DNA of 64,000 bases from G963667915 sp965197385 (GCA_965197385.1 CBDANA010000007.1:620001-684000), one strand, 5' to 3'; positions 37,188 through 46,745 are shown, numbered from the stretch's first letter. Numbers and translations: made by a program. The notes: generated by a model not told the origin, from the letters alone.

Positions 37188-37249
37188 GCTCAGCCATCAC
37201 CCAGACCGTCTCCCAGAGGGAGAGGGAGCAACGTGGCTGCGCGTCTTCT

Positions 37250-37411
37250 TAACCCCAGAACTCACTTGTGTTGCCACGTCTGGCTTGTTCTGCCAGGCGA
37301 GGGCGGCGTTGCTCCTCAGTCATTTGGGCCCACCAAACTCCTTCGTCGCGCCTTGTCCTCACCGTCCAGCCCGGTGTCAGCCATTGTCAACACAAGCGAG
37401 TTCTGGGGTTA
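37250..37411. mobile_element. miniature inverted-repeat element, family 2
   Basis: This is a 162-bp segment whose ends are near-perfect inverted repeats of 24 bp. The left arm is TAACCCCAGAACTC then ACTTGTGTTG; the right arm is its complement with one mismatch, ending GAGTTCTGGGGTTA. It has TA at both tips, as in elements moved by Tc1/mariner (IS630)-type transposases. The interior has no coding potential. The right tip supplies the TAA stop of the cyclase gene. Confidence 0.7.
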
Positions 37412-38248
37412 GAGCACGGCGAAGACCCGTGCCGGGCCGCCCGACCCGCGCTCGTGCTTCGGCGCGCCCACGATGACCGTGACGCCGGCCGGCGGCACTG
37501 TATCGAGATTCGCCATCAGCTCTACGCCGTACTTGCCGGCCGGCAGGAACGTGCGATGGGCCACGTAGCCTTCGGCCGTCCCGGTATCCAGGCTGAACGT
37601 GTCCACGCCGACGCCGACGATGTCGCGCTCCTCGCAGAGGAACGCCGCCGCCGCTCCGCTGTAGCCGGGATAGTGCGTCACGCCTGCCTCGTCCGCGTTC
37701 GTGAAGGCGTCGGCGTCGCCGATCCGATCGCCCCAGCCGGACAGCATCGCGACGAACGCGCCGGCGGGCAGGCGGCCGTGCTCCTGCTCCCAGGCCAGGA
37801 TGTCGTCGATCGTGACCGCGGTATCCGGATCCTCACTGGCCCGTGCGGCGATCGAGATGACCGCTAGCGGCGCGAAGAATTTCTCTGCCGGAAGTTGATC
37901 GGTCGTGAGCCCGCCCTCGGCGAAGTGCATCGGCGCGTCAAGATGGGTGCCGGTGTGCTCGCCGAGCGTCAGGTCATTGTTGTAGACGCCGTTCTCCTCG
38001 AGACTCGAGGTCTGGGTCATCTCCGGTCGGGTGAGGCCGGGGTAGACCGGCATAGACATTGTCAGGACGTGGGTCAGGTCGAAGATCCGATCGAACGCCT
38101 GCGGCTGCGGCTCCGGTTGCGCTCCGGCCGGGGCTTCCGCAGGAGGGCCGCCACAGGCCGCGCCGAGCGTGACCGCGCCCACCGCACCAAGCAGTTGGCG
38201 TCTCGAAACCGTTCGCCGGACCGTGTCAATCACACTCGGTGCGCACAT
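37409..38248 (-). CDS. Tat-exported cyclase-family hydrolase
   Basis: This 279-residue metal-dependent hydrolase of the cyclase/kynurenine-formamidase family hydrolyses N-formyl or similar amides. The ATG at 38248 follows AAGGAGGAATTC. The N-terminus has a Tat lipoprotein-type signal (SRRQLLGAVGAVTLGAAC). Metal-site motifs are LGEHTGTHLDAPMHF (His, Asp, His), preceded by MSMPVYPGLTRPEM. GVGVDTFSLDTG and GVELMANLDTVPPAGVTVIV complete the fold. The stop codon is formed by the tip of the adjacent miniature element. The end PARVFAVL resembles the family's natural terminus, so few residues were lost or replaced. Confidence 0.9.
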   Translation of the reverse strand: MCAPSVIDTVRRTVSRRQLLGAVGAVTLGAACGGPPAEAPAGAQPEPQPQAFDRIFDLTHVLTMSMPVYPGLTRPEMTQTSSLEENGVYNNDLTLGEHTGTHLDAPMHFAEGGLTTDQLPAEKFFAPLAVISIAARASEDPDTAVTIDDILAWEQEHGRLPAGAFVAMLSGWGDRIGDADAFTNADEAGVTHYPGYSGAAAAFLCEERDIVGVGVDTFSLDTGTAEGYVAHRTFLPAGKYGVELMANLDTVPPAGVTVIVGAPKHERGSGGPARVFAVL

Positions 38249-38548
38249 GAATTCCTCCTTCCGGGCGGGCAGGCCCGGTGGCAAGGGTGGCAGTCTAATT
38301 GCTGCCGGCGGAATAGGGAATCAGGAACTGTTACTGCAGGCGGGCGGCGCTGGTTGTCGAGAGGGTTGAGCGTCACGGTCCACGAGAGCGGCACCGAAAC
38401 CGGATCGTAGCAGAGCCTGTCGTCACGCGCCTGATAGTCGATCGACCCAGTCAGTGTCACGGTCGGCTGGACATCGTTGCGAAGTGTATCCTAAAGTTAG
38501 CGGCGTGTTGCGACTTGGTCCACGTGGCGGGTGGCGCCGGACGAACGC

Positions 38549-39586
38549 ATGACCGCATCCATCGACCGAGCCCTCACGAAATATCCTCGCCAGGAACTGA
38601 TCCAGACGCCGACACCGCTCGTGCGGCTGGAGCATCTGAGTCAACGTCTCGATCTGGACCTGTTCCTCAAGCGAGAAGATCTCACCGACTTGGCGCTGGG
38701 CGGGGACAAGCCGCGCAAGCTGGAATACGAGTTGGCCAGGGCGGTCACCGAGGATGCGACCGTCCTCGTGACGTGCGGCAGCACCCAGAGCAATCATGCG
38801 CGGCTGACGACCGCCGCCGCGAAGAAGCTCGGCCTCAACTGCGCGCTGGTTCTGAGCAACGACCGGTTCAAGACGTTCCAGTCCAACCTGCTCACGGTCT
38901 ACCTGATGGGCGCGGAGGTCCGGTTCGTCGACACCGAGGACCATTGGGATCTGGAGAAACACGTCCTGGCATTCTGCGGCGAGCTGCGGGCCAGGGGAGA
39001 GCGGCCGTACCTCATCCCGGTCAGTGGGACGACGCCAACGAGCTGTTTGGGCTACGTACGCGCCGGTCTGGAGCTGGCCGACCAGCTCGCGGCGCTGGAT
39101 GTTCGGCCCGACGCGGTCTACACGCCGTTCGGCACGGGCGGTATCTTCACGTCCATATTGTTGGCGCTGCGCGAGCGGGGCATGGACGACCCGGTGATCG
39201 GTATCAGCGTCAACGCGCGCCTGGAGAAGTGCCGTGAGAACCTGGAGAGGTGGTGGGCGGGGGTGTGCCGGCTGCTCGACGTCGATCCAGCCCGTCCGCG
39301 CGGCGCCCACGAGATCCACGACGAGTTCATCGGGCGGGAGTACGGCGACGCCACCGAAGGCTGTCTCGATGCGCTCATGCTGATGGCCGAGACGGAGGGG
39401 ATTCTGCTCGACCCGGTCTATTCGGCCAAGGTGTTCTCCGGGCTGCTCGCCCATCACGCGGCGGGCCGCTGGCCTTCGGGGCAGCGGCTGGTCTTCATTC
39501 ACTCCGGCGGGACGCCAGCGATCTTCGCGTATCACGACGAGATCAAGCGGCATCTCATCAAGCGTGGGCGAACGATCGACGCATGA
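38549..39586 (+). CDS. D-cysteine desulfhydrase / ACC-deaminase-family PLP enzyme
   Basis: This 345-residue pyridoxal-phosphate enzyme is of the fold-type II family that includes D-cysteine desulfhydrase and 1-aminocyclopropane-1-carboxylate deaminase. The PLP lysine is Lys54 in LKREDLTDLALGGDKPRKLE. The substrate/cofactor loop is TCGSTQSNHARLTTAAAKKL. The phosphate-binding loop is PDAVYTPFGTGGIFTSILL. The C-terminus has DPVYSAKVFSGLL and FIHSGGTPAIFAY. Starting at the GTG at 38531 would add six residues. Desulfhydrase activity is the commoner assignment; the sequence alone does not exclude others. Confidence 0.85.
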   Translation: MTASIDRALTKYPRQELIQTPTPLVRLEHLSQRLDLDLFLKREDLTDLALGGDKPRKLEYELARAVTEDATVLVTCGSTQSNHARLTTAAAKKLGLNCALVLSNDRFKTFQSNLLTVYLMGAEVRFVDTEDHWDLEKHVLAFCGELRARGERPYLIPVSGTTPTSCLGYVRAGLELADQLAALDVRPDAVYTPFGTGGIFTSILLALRERGMDDPVIGISVNARLEKCRENLERWWAGVCRLLDVDPARPRGAHEIHDEFIGREYGDATEGCLDALMLMAETEGILLDPVYSAKVFSGLLAHHAAGRWPSGQRLVFIHSGGTPAIFAYHDEIKRHLIKRGRTIDA

Positions 39587-39672
39587 ATCGGATCACCGCG
39601 CCCCGTGGGCACCGATTCTAGGACGACGCTGGTGGCCGCAGTAGCGATCAGGCCGCCTATGCGTTAGTTGAG

Positions 39673-40090
39673 TTAGTTCGACACAACCGACTCCACGATT
39701 GCCAAGGCCTCCTGGATCTGGGCCTCCGACACGTCGAGGTGCAGAATCGCCCGGACGCCGTCGGGACCGGAGGCCAGCATGTGCAGGCTGTCGGCATGGC
39801 ACCGCTCGACGAACGTTCCGGACGGCATGGCGGTGACCGTGAAGCGGACGATGTTGGTCTGCACCAGTTCCAGGTCGATCTCGATGCCGGGCGTCCGGGT
39901 CAACCCCTCAGCGAATGCCTTCGCCTTGGCGTGATCCTCGGCCAGGCGCGCCCGATGATGCTCGATGGCGTGGAGGGCGCCGGCTGCCACGATGCCGGCC
40001 TGCCGGAATCCGCCGCCGAACATCGCCTTGAAGCGTCGGGCGCGCGCGATGAGCTCGGCCGACCCCGCCAGAGCGGATCCGATCGGCGCC
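39673..40090 (-). pseudogene. L-threonine aldolase, C-terminal part only
   Basis: The minus strand reads GAPIGSALAGSAELIARARR, FKAMFGGGFRQAGIVAAGAL and then ALEHHRARLAEDHAK-like sequence to VESVVSN. This is the C-terminal half of low-specificity threonine aldolase, starting just after the PLP lysine (SxSKGLGAP). The N-terminal half, including that lysine, is gone. The breakpoint is shared with the beheaded aminotransferase on the opposite strand. Confidence 0.85.
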
Positions 40091-40448
40091 CCTCCCGATC
40101 TACGCTGCGCGGCGCGACGCCATGCTGGAGACGCTGGCCGAAACGATGCCGGACGACGTCGAGTGGACCATGCCCGATGGCGGCTACTGCGTCTGGGTGA
40201 CCTTGCCGGACCATCGTGGACTGGAGGACCTCTACGAAGCGGCGTTGGAGCGAGGCGTGGCGTTTACGCCGGGCGAGATGTTCCAGGCCCAGCCGGAGCC
40301 CGGCCGGTGTCTGCGCTTGTGCTTCGGCACGTTGACGGAGGATCGCATTCGACAGGCCGTCTCGACGCTCGGTCAGCTCATCGCGGAGCGGCTGCGAACG
40401 TCGCCGTCTGGGCGCCACCGTCCGGCCGAGCTCAAGCCGGTGGTTTAG
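40091..40448 (+). pseudogene. PLP-dependent aminotransferase, C-terminal part only
   Basis: The plus strand reads LPIYAARRDAMLETLAETMP, then WTMPDGGYCVWVTLPD, ALERGVAFTPGEMFQAQP and RCLRLCFGTLTEDRIRQAVS. This matches the last 110 residues of class I/II aminotransferases (MocR/AspC-like). The catalytic lysine domain is missing. It and the threonine aldolase remnant point away from each other and meet at about 40090, so a single deletion removed both 5' halves and the divergent promoter between them. Confidence 0.8.
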
Positions 40449-40613
40449 CTCGGCGGCGCCGACGTGTCTCAGCGCGGGCTCCCTCAGGATTTCCTGCCTC
40501 TCGCCGATTGTCAGATGGATGGCAAACCAGCGGTCCGACGAGCCGATCTACGCGGAGGACCGGCCGTCGAATTCATCCAGCAGGAGCCGAACGACCGGCT
40601 GCGGCCCTGCGCT

Positions 40614-41495
40614 ATGATGACGCAGGACCGCGAAATTCTTCGCCGTGCCTCTGAAAAGTTGGGCGCCATGACGGCCTCCTCGACCCTGCCGTCGGCGCTG
40701 GCGTCGTGGGCTGACCTGTCGGGTCGGCTGAGGGGCGGCGCGCCGGCGCTCTTTCTGGACTACGACGGCACGCTGACGCCGATCGTCCCGCGGCCGGAGG
40801 ATGCGCTCCTCTCCGATGCGGCACGCGCAGCCGTTCGGGCGGTGGCCGCGGTCTGCCCGGTCACCATCGTGAGCGGCCGCGATCGGACTGTCGTCGAGGA
40901 ACTAGTGTGTGTCGACGGTCTTGGCTACATCGGGAGCCACGGGTTCGACATCGCTGGCCCCGCCGGGTCAGCGCTGCGGCATGAGGTGGGCACTGAGCAC
41001 CTGCCCGCGCTCGACGCGGCCGAAAGACTCCTCCGCGACCGCCTCGCGGCCGTTCCAGGAACGTCGGTCGAGCGCAAGCGATTCGGGGTGGCGGCCCACT
41101 ATCGGCAGGCCCTCGACCGGCGATCCGAGGTCGAGGCGGTCGTGCGGGCGGTCGAGGCCGAGCAGTCCGGACTGCGTCTGGCGGCAGGGAAGGCCGTGTT
41201 CGAGCTCCGGCCGGACGTCGACTGGAACAAGGGGCGGGCGATCCGCTGGGTGCTAGATCACTGGCCGGCGGCTCACGGCCTCCCGATTCACATCGGTGAC
41301 GACCTGTCCGACGAAACGGCCTTCGACGCGCTGGCTGGCGATGGTCTGGGTGTCGTCGTGGCGAAGGACGACCGGCCGACGGCCGCACAGTTCGTGCTCC
41401 GCGATCCGGACGAGGTGCGAGTGTTCCTGGAGCGTCTGGCGCGCGCGCTCAGGCCGAGCGACGCGGCCGGCTCGGGGGCGTGGCGTCGCTGCTAG
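40614..41495 (+). CDS. otsB: trehalose-6-phosphate phosphatase
   Basis: This HAD-superfamily phosphatase converts trehalose 6-phosphate to trehalose. The nucleophile motif is ALFLDYDGTLTPIVPRPEDA. Motif II lies in CPVTIVSGRDRTVVEELV. The cap has LGYIGSHGFDI. Motif IV is PIHIGDDLSDETAFDAL. Start choice is uncertain: an ATG at 40614 lies before EILRRASEKLGAMTAS and another is at 40668; neither has a strong ribosome site. The trehalose-6-phosphate synthase gene (otsA) is not in the window. Its stop overlaps the end of the convergent topoisomerase B gene by 4 bp. Confidence 0.88.
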   Translation: MMTQDREILRRASEKLGAMTASSTLPSALASWADLSGRLRGGAPALFLDYDGTLTPIVPRPEDALLSDAARAAVRAVAAVCPVTIVSGRDRTVVEELVCVDGLGYIGSHGFDIAGPAGSALRHEVGTEHLPALDAAERLLRDRLAAVPGTSVERKRFGVAAHYRQALDRRSEVEAVVRAVEAEQSGLRLAAGKAVFELRPDVDWNKGRAIRWVLDHWPAAHGLPIHIGDDLSDETAFDALAGDGLGVVVAKDDRPTAAQFVLRDPDEVRVFLERLARALRPSDAAGSGAWRRC

Positions 41496-43417
41496 ACGTC
41501 CAGGTCTTCGGCTTCGTCGGCCCGCTCCATGATGAACTGGAACCGGGCCGAGGCATCCTTACCCATGAGGTCGTTGATCACCCGGTCGGTGATGACGTGG
41601 TCGCTGATGTCGACCCGCAGCAGCCGGCGCCTCTTGGGATTCAAGGTGGTCTCCCACAGCACCTTGGGCATCATCTCGCCCAGCCCCTTGAAGCGGGTGA
41701 TCTCCGGTGTGGCCCGTCCGGGTCCGGGTTTGCCGTGCTTGGTGACGATCGCGTCGCGTTGGGCATCGTCGAGCGCCCAGTGTGTCTCCTTGCCGATGTC
41801 GATCCGGTAAAGCGGCGGCTGCGCCAGGTAGACCTTGCCGTTGGAAATCAGCTGCGGCAGATGCCGATAGATGAACGTCAACAGCAGGGTAGCGATGTGG
41901 TTGCCGTCTGCGTCGGCATCGGCCAGCAGGATGACCTTGCCGTAGCGTAGCCTGGACAGGTCGAAGTTCTTGCCCAGGCCGCATCCCAGCGCGGTGACGA
42001 GGTCCGACAGCTCCTTATTCTCCAGGATCTTGGTCAGCGAGGCACTCTCGACGTTGAGGACCTTGCCGCGCAGCGGCAAAATCGCCTGCCGGGTCCGGTC
42101 GCGTCCCTGCTTGGCCGATCCGCCGGCGGAGTCGCCCTCGACGATGAACAGCTCGCTAGTGGTCGCGCCCCGGTGCGAGCAGTCACTGAGCTTGCCGGGC
42201 AGGTTCAGCCGGTTCGACGTGGCGCTCTTGCGCGACACCTGTTGGTGGGCGGCGCGACTGGCTTCGCGCGCCCGGGCGGCCAGGATCACCCGTGCCACGA
42301 TCGCCTCGGCCACCGTCCGGTTGTGGTGCAGCCAATGTTCCAGGGCCGGACGGACGGTCGAGTCGACGGTCGACGTCAGTTCCGGATTGTTGAGCCGGTC
42401 CTTGGTCTGCCCCTGGAACTGGGGGTTGGTCACGAGCACGCTGAGGATGCCGACGAGACCTTCGCGCAAATCCTCGGCGGTGAGCGTCACACCCTTGGGC
42501 GACAGGTTATGGGTCTCGATGAAATTGCGCATCGCCTTGCCGAGTCCGGCGCGCAGCCCGTTCTCGTGTGTGCCACCCGACCCGGTCGGGATGCCGTTGA
42601 CGTAACTCCGCAGGCTCTCCTCGGTGGATTCCGTCCACTGCAGGACGAGCCCGATGCGGACGCCGTAGCCGTTAGCCTCCTTGAACATCGTGAACGGCCA
42701 GTCGTGGACCGCTTTGGCCGAGTGCTCGGTCACGAGACGCTTCAGATAGGCGACCAGGCCGTCCTCGTGCTGATGTACGACCTTCGTCTTGCGGCCCTCG
42801 TTCTCGAAGGAGATCTTGAGTCCCTGGTGCAGGTAACTGGCAATTTCGAGCCGCTCGGCGAGCAGGTCGGGATCGAATTGCACCTTCGGGAAGATCGTCG
42901 GATCCGGCCGGAAGAACACCGTGGTGCCCGTCCCGCGCGCCTTGCCGAGCCTCTTGACCGCGCCGACCGGTTTGCCCTGTTTGAAGCGCTGTTGCCACTG
43001 ATGGCCGTCTCGTTTCGAGGTCGCCACCAGTTCCTTCGACAGCGCGTTGACCACACTGGCGCCCACGCCGTGCAAGCCGCCCGCGGTCTGGTAGGACTGA
43101 TGCTCGAATTTGCCGCCGGCATGGAGCGTTGTGAAGATCACCTCGAGCGCGCTCTTCTTCGTCTTGGCGTGTCGATCGACCGGCACACCCCGGCCGTCGT
43201 CCACGACCGTGACGGAAGAGCCGTCGGCATGCAGCGTGACGCCGATCGACGAGGCATGTCCGTTCATCGCCTCGTCCACCGCGTTGTCGACGATTTCCCA
43301 GACGAGGCGGTGCAAGCCAGGCAAACCGACACCGCCGATGTACATACCGGGTCGCTTCCGGACTGGTTCGAGTCCTTCCAGAACGGTGATGTCTTTGGCC
43401 GTGTAGCTGCGCGCCAT
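41492..43417 (-). CDS. parE: type IIA topoisomerase subunit B (topoisomerase IV ParE-like)
   Basis: This 641-residue ATPase subunit of topoisomerase IV or gyrase has the GHKL ATP site in RLVWEIVDNAVDEAMNGHAS, VTVVDDGRGVPVD and TAGGLHGVGASVVNAL. The toprim domain has TTSELFIVEGDSAGGSAKQG and VILLADADADGNHIATLL, where most enzymes read DADVDGSHI. RFKGLGEMMP closes the domain. The length (641) matches ParE and short GyrB. It follows the A subunit gene by 28 bp, in the order A then B, as a two-gene operon. A second gyrase pair elsewhere would support the ParE label. Confidence 0.9.
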   Translation of the reverse strand: MARSYTAKDITVLEGLEPVRKRPGMYIGGVGLPGLHRLVWEIVDNAVDEAMNGHASSIGVTLHADGSSVTVVDDGRGVPVDRHAKTKKSALEVIFTTLHAGGKFEHQSYQTAGGLHGVGASVVNALSKELVATSKRDGHQWQQRFKQGKPVGAVKRLGKARGTGTTVFFRPDPTIFPKVQFDPDLLAERLEIASYLHQGLKISFENEGRKTKVVHQHEDGLVAYLKRLVTEHSAKAVHDWPFTMFKEANGYGVRIGLVLQWTESTEESLRSYVNGIPTGSGGTHENGLRAGLGKAMRNFIETHNLSPKGVTLTAEDLREGLVGILSVLVTNPQFQGQTKDRLNNPELTSTVDSTVRPALEHWLHHNRTVAEAIVARVILAARAREASRAAHQQVSRKSATSNRLNLPGKLSDCSHRGATTSELFIVEGDSAGGSAKQGRDRTRQAILPLRGKVLNVESASLTKILENKELSDLVTALGCGLGKNFDLSRLRYGKVILLADADADGNHIATLLLTFIYRHLPQLISNGKVYLAQPPLYRIDIGKETHWALDDAQRDAIVTKHGKPGPGRATPEITRFKGLGEMMPKVLWETTLNPKRRRLLRVDISDHVITDRVINDLMGKDASARFQFIMERADEAEDLDV

Positions 43418-43445
43418 GCGTTCGTACTGTTGGGCGATGCGGTGC

Positions 43446-45863
43446 TTAACAGCCCGAGAGGTCCGGTACTTCCGGATCGCTTGGCACGATGCGCGTGAAC
43501 TGGGCGCGCTGCAAGAGCTCTCGCCCCTTGCCGCCGCGCCCCGTCACCTCGTATTTCATCGTGCTGATCGTCTGCGTTGCGCCGCGGCTGGTCTCGACGG
43601 TGAGCAGATCGCGATCGCCCGTCGACGCGACGAATCCGAGTACGCGATCGGCGCCCCGCTTGATCTTGATCAGGATAACCCCTTTGCCGGGGCCGGACAG
43701 GAAGTTGATCGCGTCGGTTCGACAGAGGAGTGCGCGGGCCTGCTGCGTTGCGACGATCATCACCTCGTCGCCTGTCGTGGTGGCCACGTTGACCACCTCG
43801 GCGCCGGCCGACGGCCGTGCGAAGCGACGCCCCACTCTCGTGCTGGGCTCGACGAATGCCTCGAGCCCGAAGCGTAGGCTATAGCCGTCCGTCGTGACGG
43901 CGACGGCGTGGCGCGGTGGCACGCCGCCTGGCTTGGCGGCGGTGATGTCCGGCGCCACCCGTGGGTCGAGGCTCACCGAGGCCACGATGCGCTCGCCATC
44001 CTTCAGCTTGAACAGGCGCTGAATGGGTTCGCCGTAACCGGTCGACGCGGGGACGTCGATGATCCGGCAGGTGTAGGCGGTGCCGAAGTTCGTGAAGAAC
44101 GTGAGGCTCGCGCGCGTGCTGCCGGCCAGCACGGCCAGTACCGAATCACCCTCGCGCAGCCGCGTCGTGGCCAGGTCTCGCACTTCTTTCTGTCGCTTGA
44201 CCCAGCCATCGCGAGAGACGATGACGACATTGTCTTCCTCGACGATGAAGTCTTCGGCCGAGTACTCGACCGCCTCGTCCTCCGGCTCGATCGCGGTTCG
44301 CCGGGCGTCCACTTTCGCAGCGCCGTAGACCTTCTGCACCTCCGCGAGCTCGTTTCGCACGATCGTCCATCGGCCGTCTTCGTCTTTCAGCAGGCCGCCG
44401 ATCGCACGGGCCCGGCGCTTCTTCGCGGTGAGCTCCTTGCGGATGTGCAGGATTTCGAGTCGGGCGAGACGGTAAATCTTCAACTCGAGGATCGCGTCGG
44501 TTTGTTCGGCGTCGAGCGAGAACCGCTTCATGATCTTCTTCGCCGCATCCGCCTTGCCATCCGAGGCGCGGATCAGCTTGATGATGGCGTCGAGTGCGTC
44601 GAAGACCTTCGCGAATCCCTCGAGGATGTGGATGCGCCGCTTCAGGGCGGCGAGCTCATAGTCGAGACGCCGGGTCACCACGTCGAGCCTGAAGTGCAGG
44701 AAGTGCCACAGCAAGGAGTGGAGGTCGAGACGCTCGGGTCGGCCGACGCCTGGGATCTCGGTCGGCACCAGACAGGTCAGGTTGACCGTGACGCTGGTTT
44801 GCAGCGGCGTGTGCTTGAAGAGGTAGGCGAGCACCATTTGCTCATCCGCCCCCCGCTTGAGCTCCAGGGCGATTCGCACCTCGTCGGTCGAGAGGTCCGT
44901 GACGTCAAGCAGCGGGGGTAGTCTGCGGCTCAAGACGACGTCGGCGATTCGCTCGATGAGTTGCGCCTTGTTCACCGCGTACGGGACGCTGGTGATGTAC
45001 ACGAGCTTACCGCTGCGGGTGCTGGGGCCAGGTTTCCACGTGGCGCGCAGCCGGATGACGCCAGATCCCGTCTTGTAGATCGTTTTCAGCTCGTCGGTGG
45101 AGTTCAGGATCTGCCCGCCGGTCGGAAAATCTGGTCCCTTGACCCACCGGCACAGTCGCACCGAGGTCAGTTCGGGATCGTCGAGGAGTTTCAGGAGCGC
45201 CGTGCACACCTCGCCGAGGTTGTGCGGCGGAATGTTGGTGGCCATGCCAACCGCGATCCCGGTGGTGCCATTGATGAGTAGATTCGGCAGGCGCGAGGGC
45301 AAGACCGTCGGCTCCTGTCGCGTGCCGTCATAGTTGGCACGGAAGTCGACGGTCCCCTGGTCGATCTCGCCCAGAATCTCGTTGGCCACGCGCGCCAGCC
45401 GGCACTCGGTGTAACGCATGGCCGCCGCACGATCACCATCCAGCGATCCGAAGTTGCCCGAGCCGTCGATGAGCGGATATCGCAGCGAGAAGGGCTGGGC
45501 CATCCGCGCCAGCGTGTCGTAGAGCGCGGTGTCGCCGTGGGGGTGATAGCCGCCCATCACGTCGCCGACGATCTTGGCGCACTTGCGATGCTTGGCGTCC
45601 GCCGTCAGGCGCTGCTGCCACATCGTGTAGAGGATGCGCCGCTGGACCGGCTTTAGTCCGTCGCGAACGTCCGGGAGCGCGCGAGAGGTGATGACCGACA
45701 GGGCGTAGTTGAGGTACCGGGACTGGGCCGCTTCGTGGAGCGCCACCGCCTCCTCGTCGCGCCCAGACGTCGAGCCCTTCTTGGCCGAGACCGTACCGGG
45801 GGCGGTACCCTCCGTCAGGTCGAGCAGCGCACCCCGCGTTGGCGTGGAACGACGACGAGCCAA
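43446..45863 (-). CDS. parC: type IIA topoisomerase subunit A (topoisomerase IV ParC-like)
   Basis: This 805-residue DNA cleavage subunit has catalytic Tyr151 in DRAAAMRYTECRLARVANEI. The quinolone-binding region GGYHPHGDTALYDTLAR carries Thr112 and Asp116 at the E. coli GyrA 83 and 87 positions. A coiled-coil hinge (LLHFRLDVVTRR-like, DAEQTDAILELKIYRLARLE) and a C-terminal propeller follow. Near the end TGRGGKGRELL resembles the gyrase box (QRRGGKG), blurring the ParC/GyrA boundary. The N-terminal 35 residues are a low-complexity extension. It is first in the operon with the B subunit. Confidence 0.88.
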   Translation of the reverse strand: MARRRSTPTRGALLDLTEGTAPGTVSAKKGSTSGRDEEAVALHEAAQSRYLNYALSVITSRALPDVRDGLKPVQRRILYTMWQQRLTADAKHRKCAKIVGDVMGGYHPHGDTALYDTLARMAQPFSLRYPLIDGSGNFGSLDGDRAAAMRYTECRLARVANEILGEIDQGTVDFRANYDGTRQEPTVLPSRLPNLLINGTTGIAVGMATNIPPHNLGEVCTALLKLLDDPELTSVRLCRWVKGPDFPTGGQILNSTDELKTIYKTGSGVIRLRATWKPGPSTRSGKLVYITSVPYAVNKAQLIERIADVVLSRRLPPLLDVTDLSTDEVRIALELKRGADEQMVLAYLFKHTPLQTSVTVNLTCLVPTEIPGVGRPERLDLHSLLWHFLHFRLDVVTRRLDYELAALKRRIHILEGFAKVFDALDAIIKLIRASDGKADAAKKIMKRFSLDAEQTDAILELKIYRLARLEILHIRKELTAKKRRARAIGGLLKDEDGRWTIVRNELAEVQKVYGAAKVDARRTAIEPEDEAVEYSAEDFIVEEDNVVIVSRDGWVKRQKEVRDLATTRLREGDSVLAVLAGSTRASLTFFTNFGTAYTCRIIDVPASTGYGEPIQRLFKLKDGERIVASVSLDPRVAPDITAAKPGGVPPRHAVAVTTDGYSLRFGLEAFVEPSTRVGRRFARPSAGAEVVNVATTTGDEVMIVATQQARALLCRTDAINFLSGPGKGVILIKIKRGADRVLGFVASTGDRDLLTVETSRGATQTISTMKYEVTGRGGKGRELLQRAQFTRIVPSDPEVPDLSGC

Positions 45864-46015
45864 GCTGTGAGAGCCTCCGTGCTGCCGGCGGCGATTCGTC
45901 TGCGTGGGCTCCGTGCAGACAGTCCGGCTGTTCTTCTCTTACTTTCGGTCGTTCGACGCCGAGCGTTAACAGCCCGGTCAGACGCCTCACGGCGACGCCA
46001 GAGGTCCATGACGGA

Positions 46016-46660
46016 CTACCACGGATCCGGCTCGTAGCCGAGCAGGTGCAGGAATTCTGACAGGATCATCGCCGTGGCGCCCCACACTCTCGTGCCCGAC
46101 AGATTAAAGAACGGTACGTCGATGTCCAGGCCGTCACGTGTCTGCCGGTGGCGGCCAAGGCTGGTCGGGTCGACGAGCGCCGTCAGCGGTGCCTCCACGA
46201 CGCGGTCCACTTCATCGGTGTCGAGCCGGAGCGCCGGTCGGGCGGTGGCGACGCCGACGACCGGGTAGAGCAGAAACCGGCTGACCGGAATCTGAATCGG
46301 CGTGAGTTCGCCGAGCACCTCGACCGACTCAGGCGCCACGCCGCATTCCTCCTGGGTTTCGCGCAGGGCCGCGTCGTGGATCGATTCCGACGGTTCGACC
46401 GCGCCGCCCGGCAGCGACACCTGCCCCCCGTGGCGGGCCAGTGTTCCGGCCCTAACGGTCAACAGCAGGTAGGGTGACCCGTCGATCGGATAGAGTAGCA
46501 ACAGCCCTGCGGCGCGTCGGAGCGTCGAGGCATCCACGTACAGCGGGCGGCGCGGCCGAGGCGCCATCCCGAGATGGCCTCGATCACCCGGCAACGGTCG
46601 GGCCAGGCCAGTGCGCACGCGAGTCCGCAATTCTTCGAACGACACCGGCAGGCCTGTCAT
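46016..46660 (-). CDS. Nudix hydrolase, CoA pyrophosphatase-like
   Basis: This 214-residue member of the NudL/CoAse group probably cleaves CoA or a related nucleotide. The ATG at 46660 gives the usual start MTGLPVSFEELRTRV. The Nudix box is GGAVEPSESIHDAALRETQE then ECGV, with all the conserved G, E, RE and EE residues. The group-specific segment RHGGQVSLPGG precedes it, and GATAMILSEFLHLLG ends the protein, as in this family. The PPIase gene lies 85 bp upstream on the same strand. Confidence 0.9.
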   Translation of the reverse strand: MTGLPVSFEELRTRVRTGLARPLPGDRGHLGMAPRPRRPLYVDASTLRRAAGLLLLYPIDGSPYLLLTVRAGTLARHGGQVSLPGGAVEPSESIHDAALRETQEECGVAPESVEVLGELTPIQIPVSRFLLYPVVGVATARPALRLDTDEVDRVVEAPLTALVDPTSLGRHRQTRDGLDIDVPFFNLSGTRVWGATAMILSEFLHLLGYEPDPW

Positions 46661-46745
46661 GAGAGGCCGCTCGTCGGCCCGGATGGCGGTGGGCACGCGG
46701 CGTGGCCGGGCGCCGCGGTCCGCGGTGTCTCGACCACCCCGGATG

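Noticed and set aside
43447..43460. TTAACAGCCCG near the topoisomerase A stop as another end of the miniature family
   Set aside because: Only eight to nine bases match, the GTGGTGAAAGTC part is missing, and the bases are coding.
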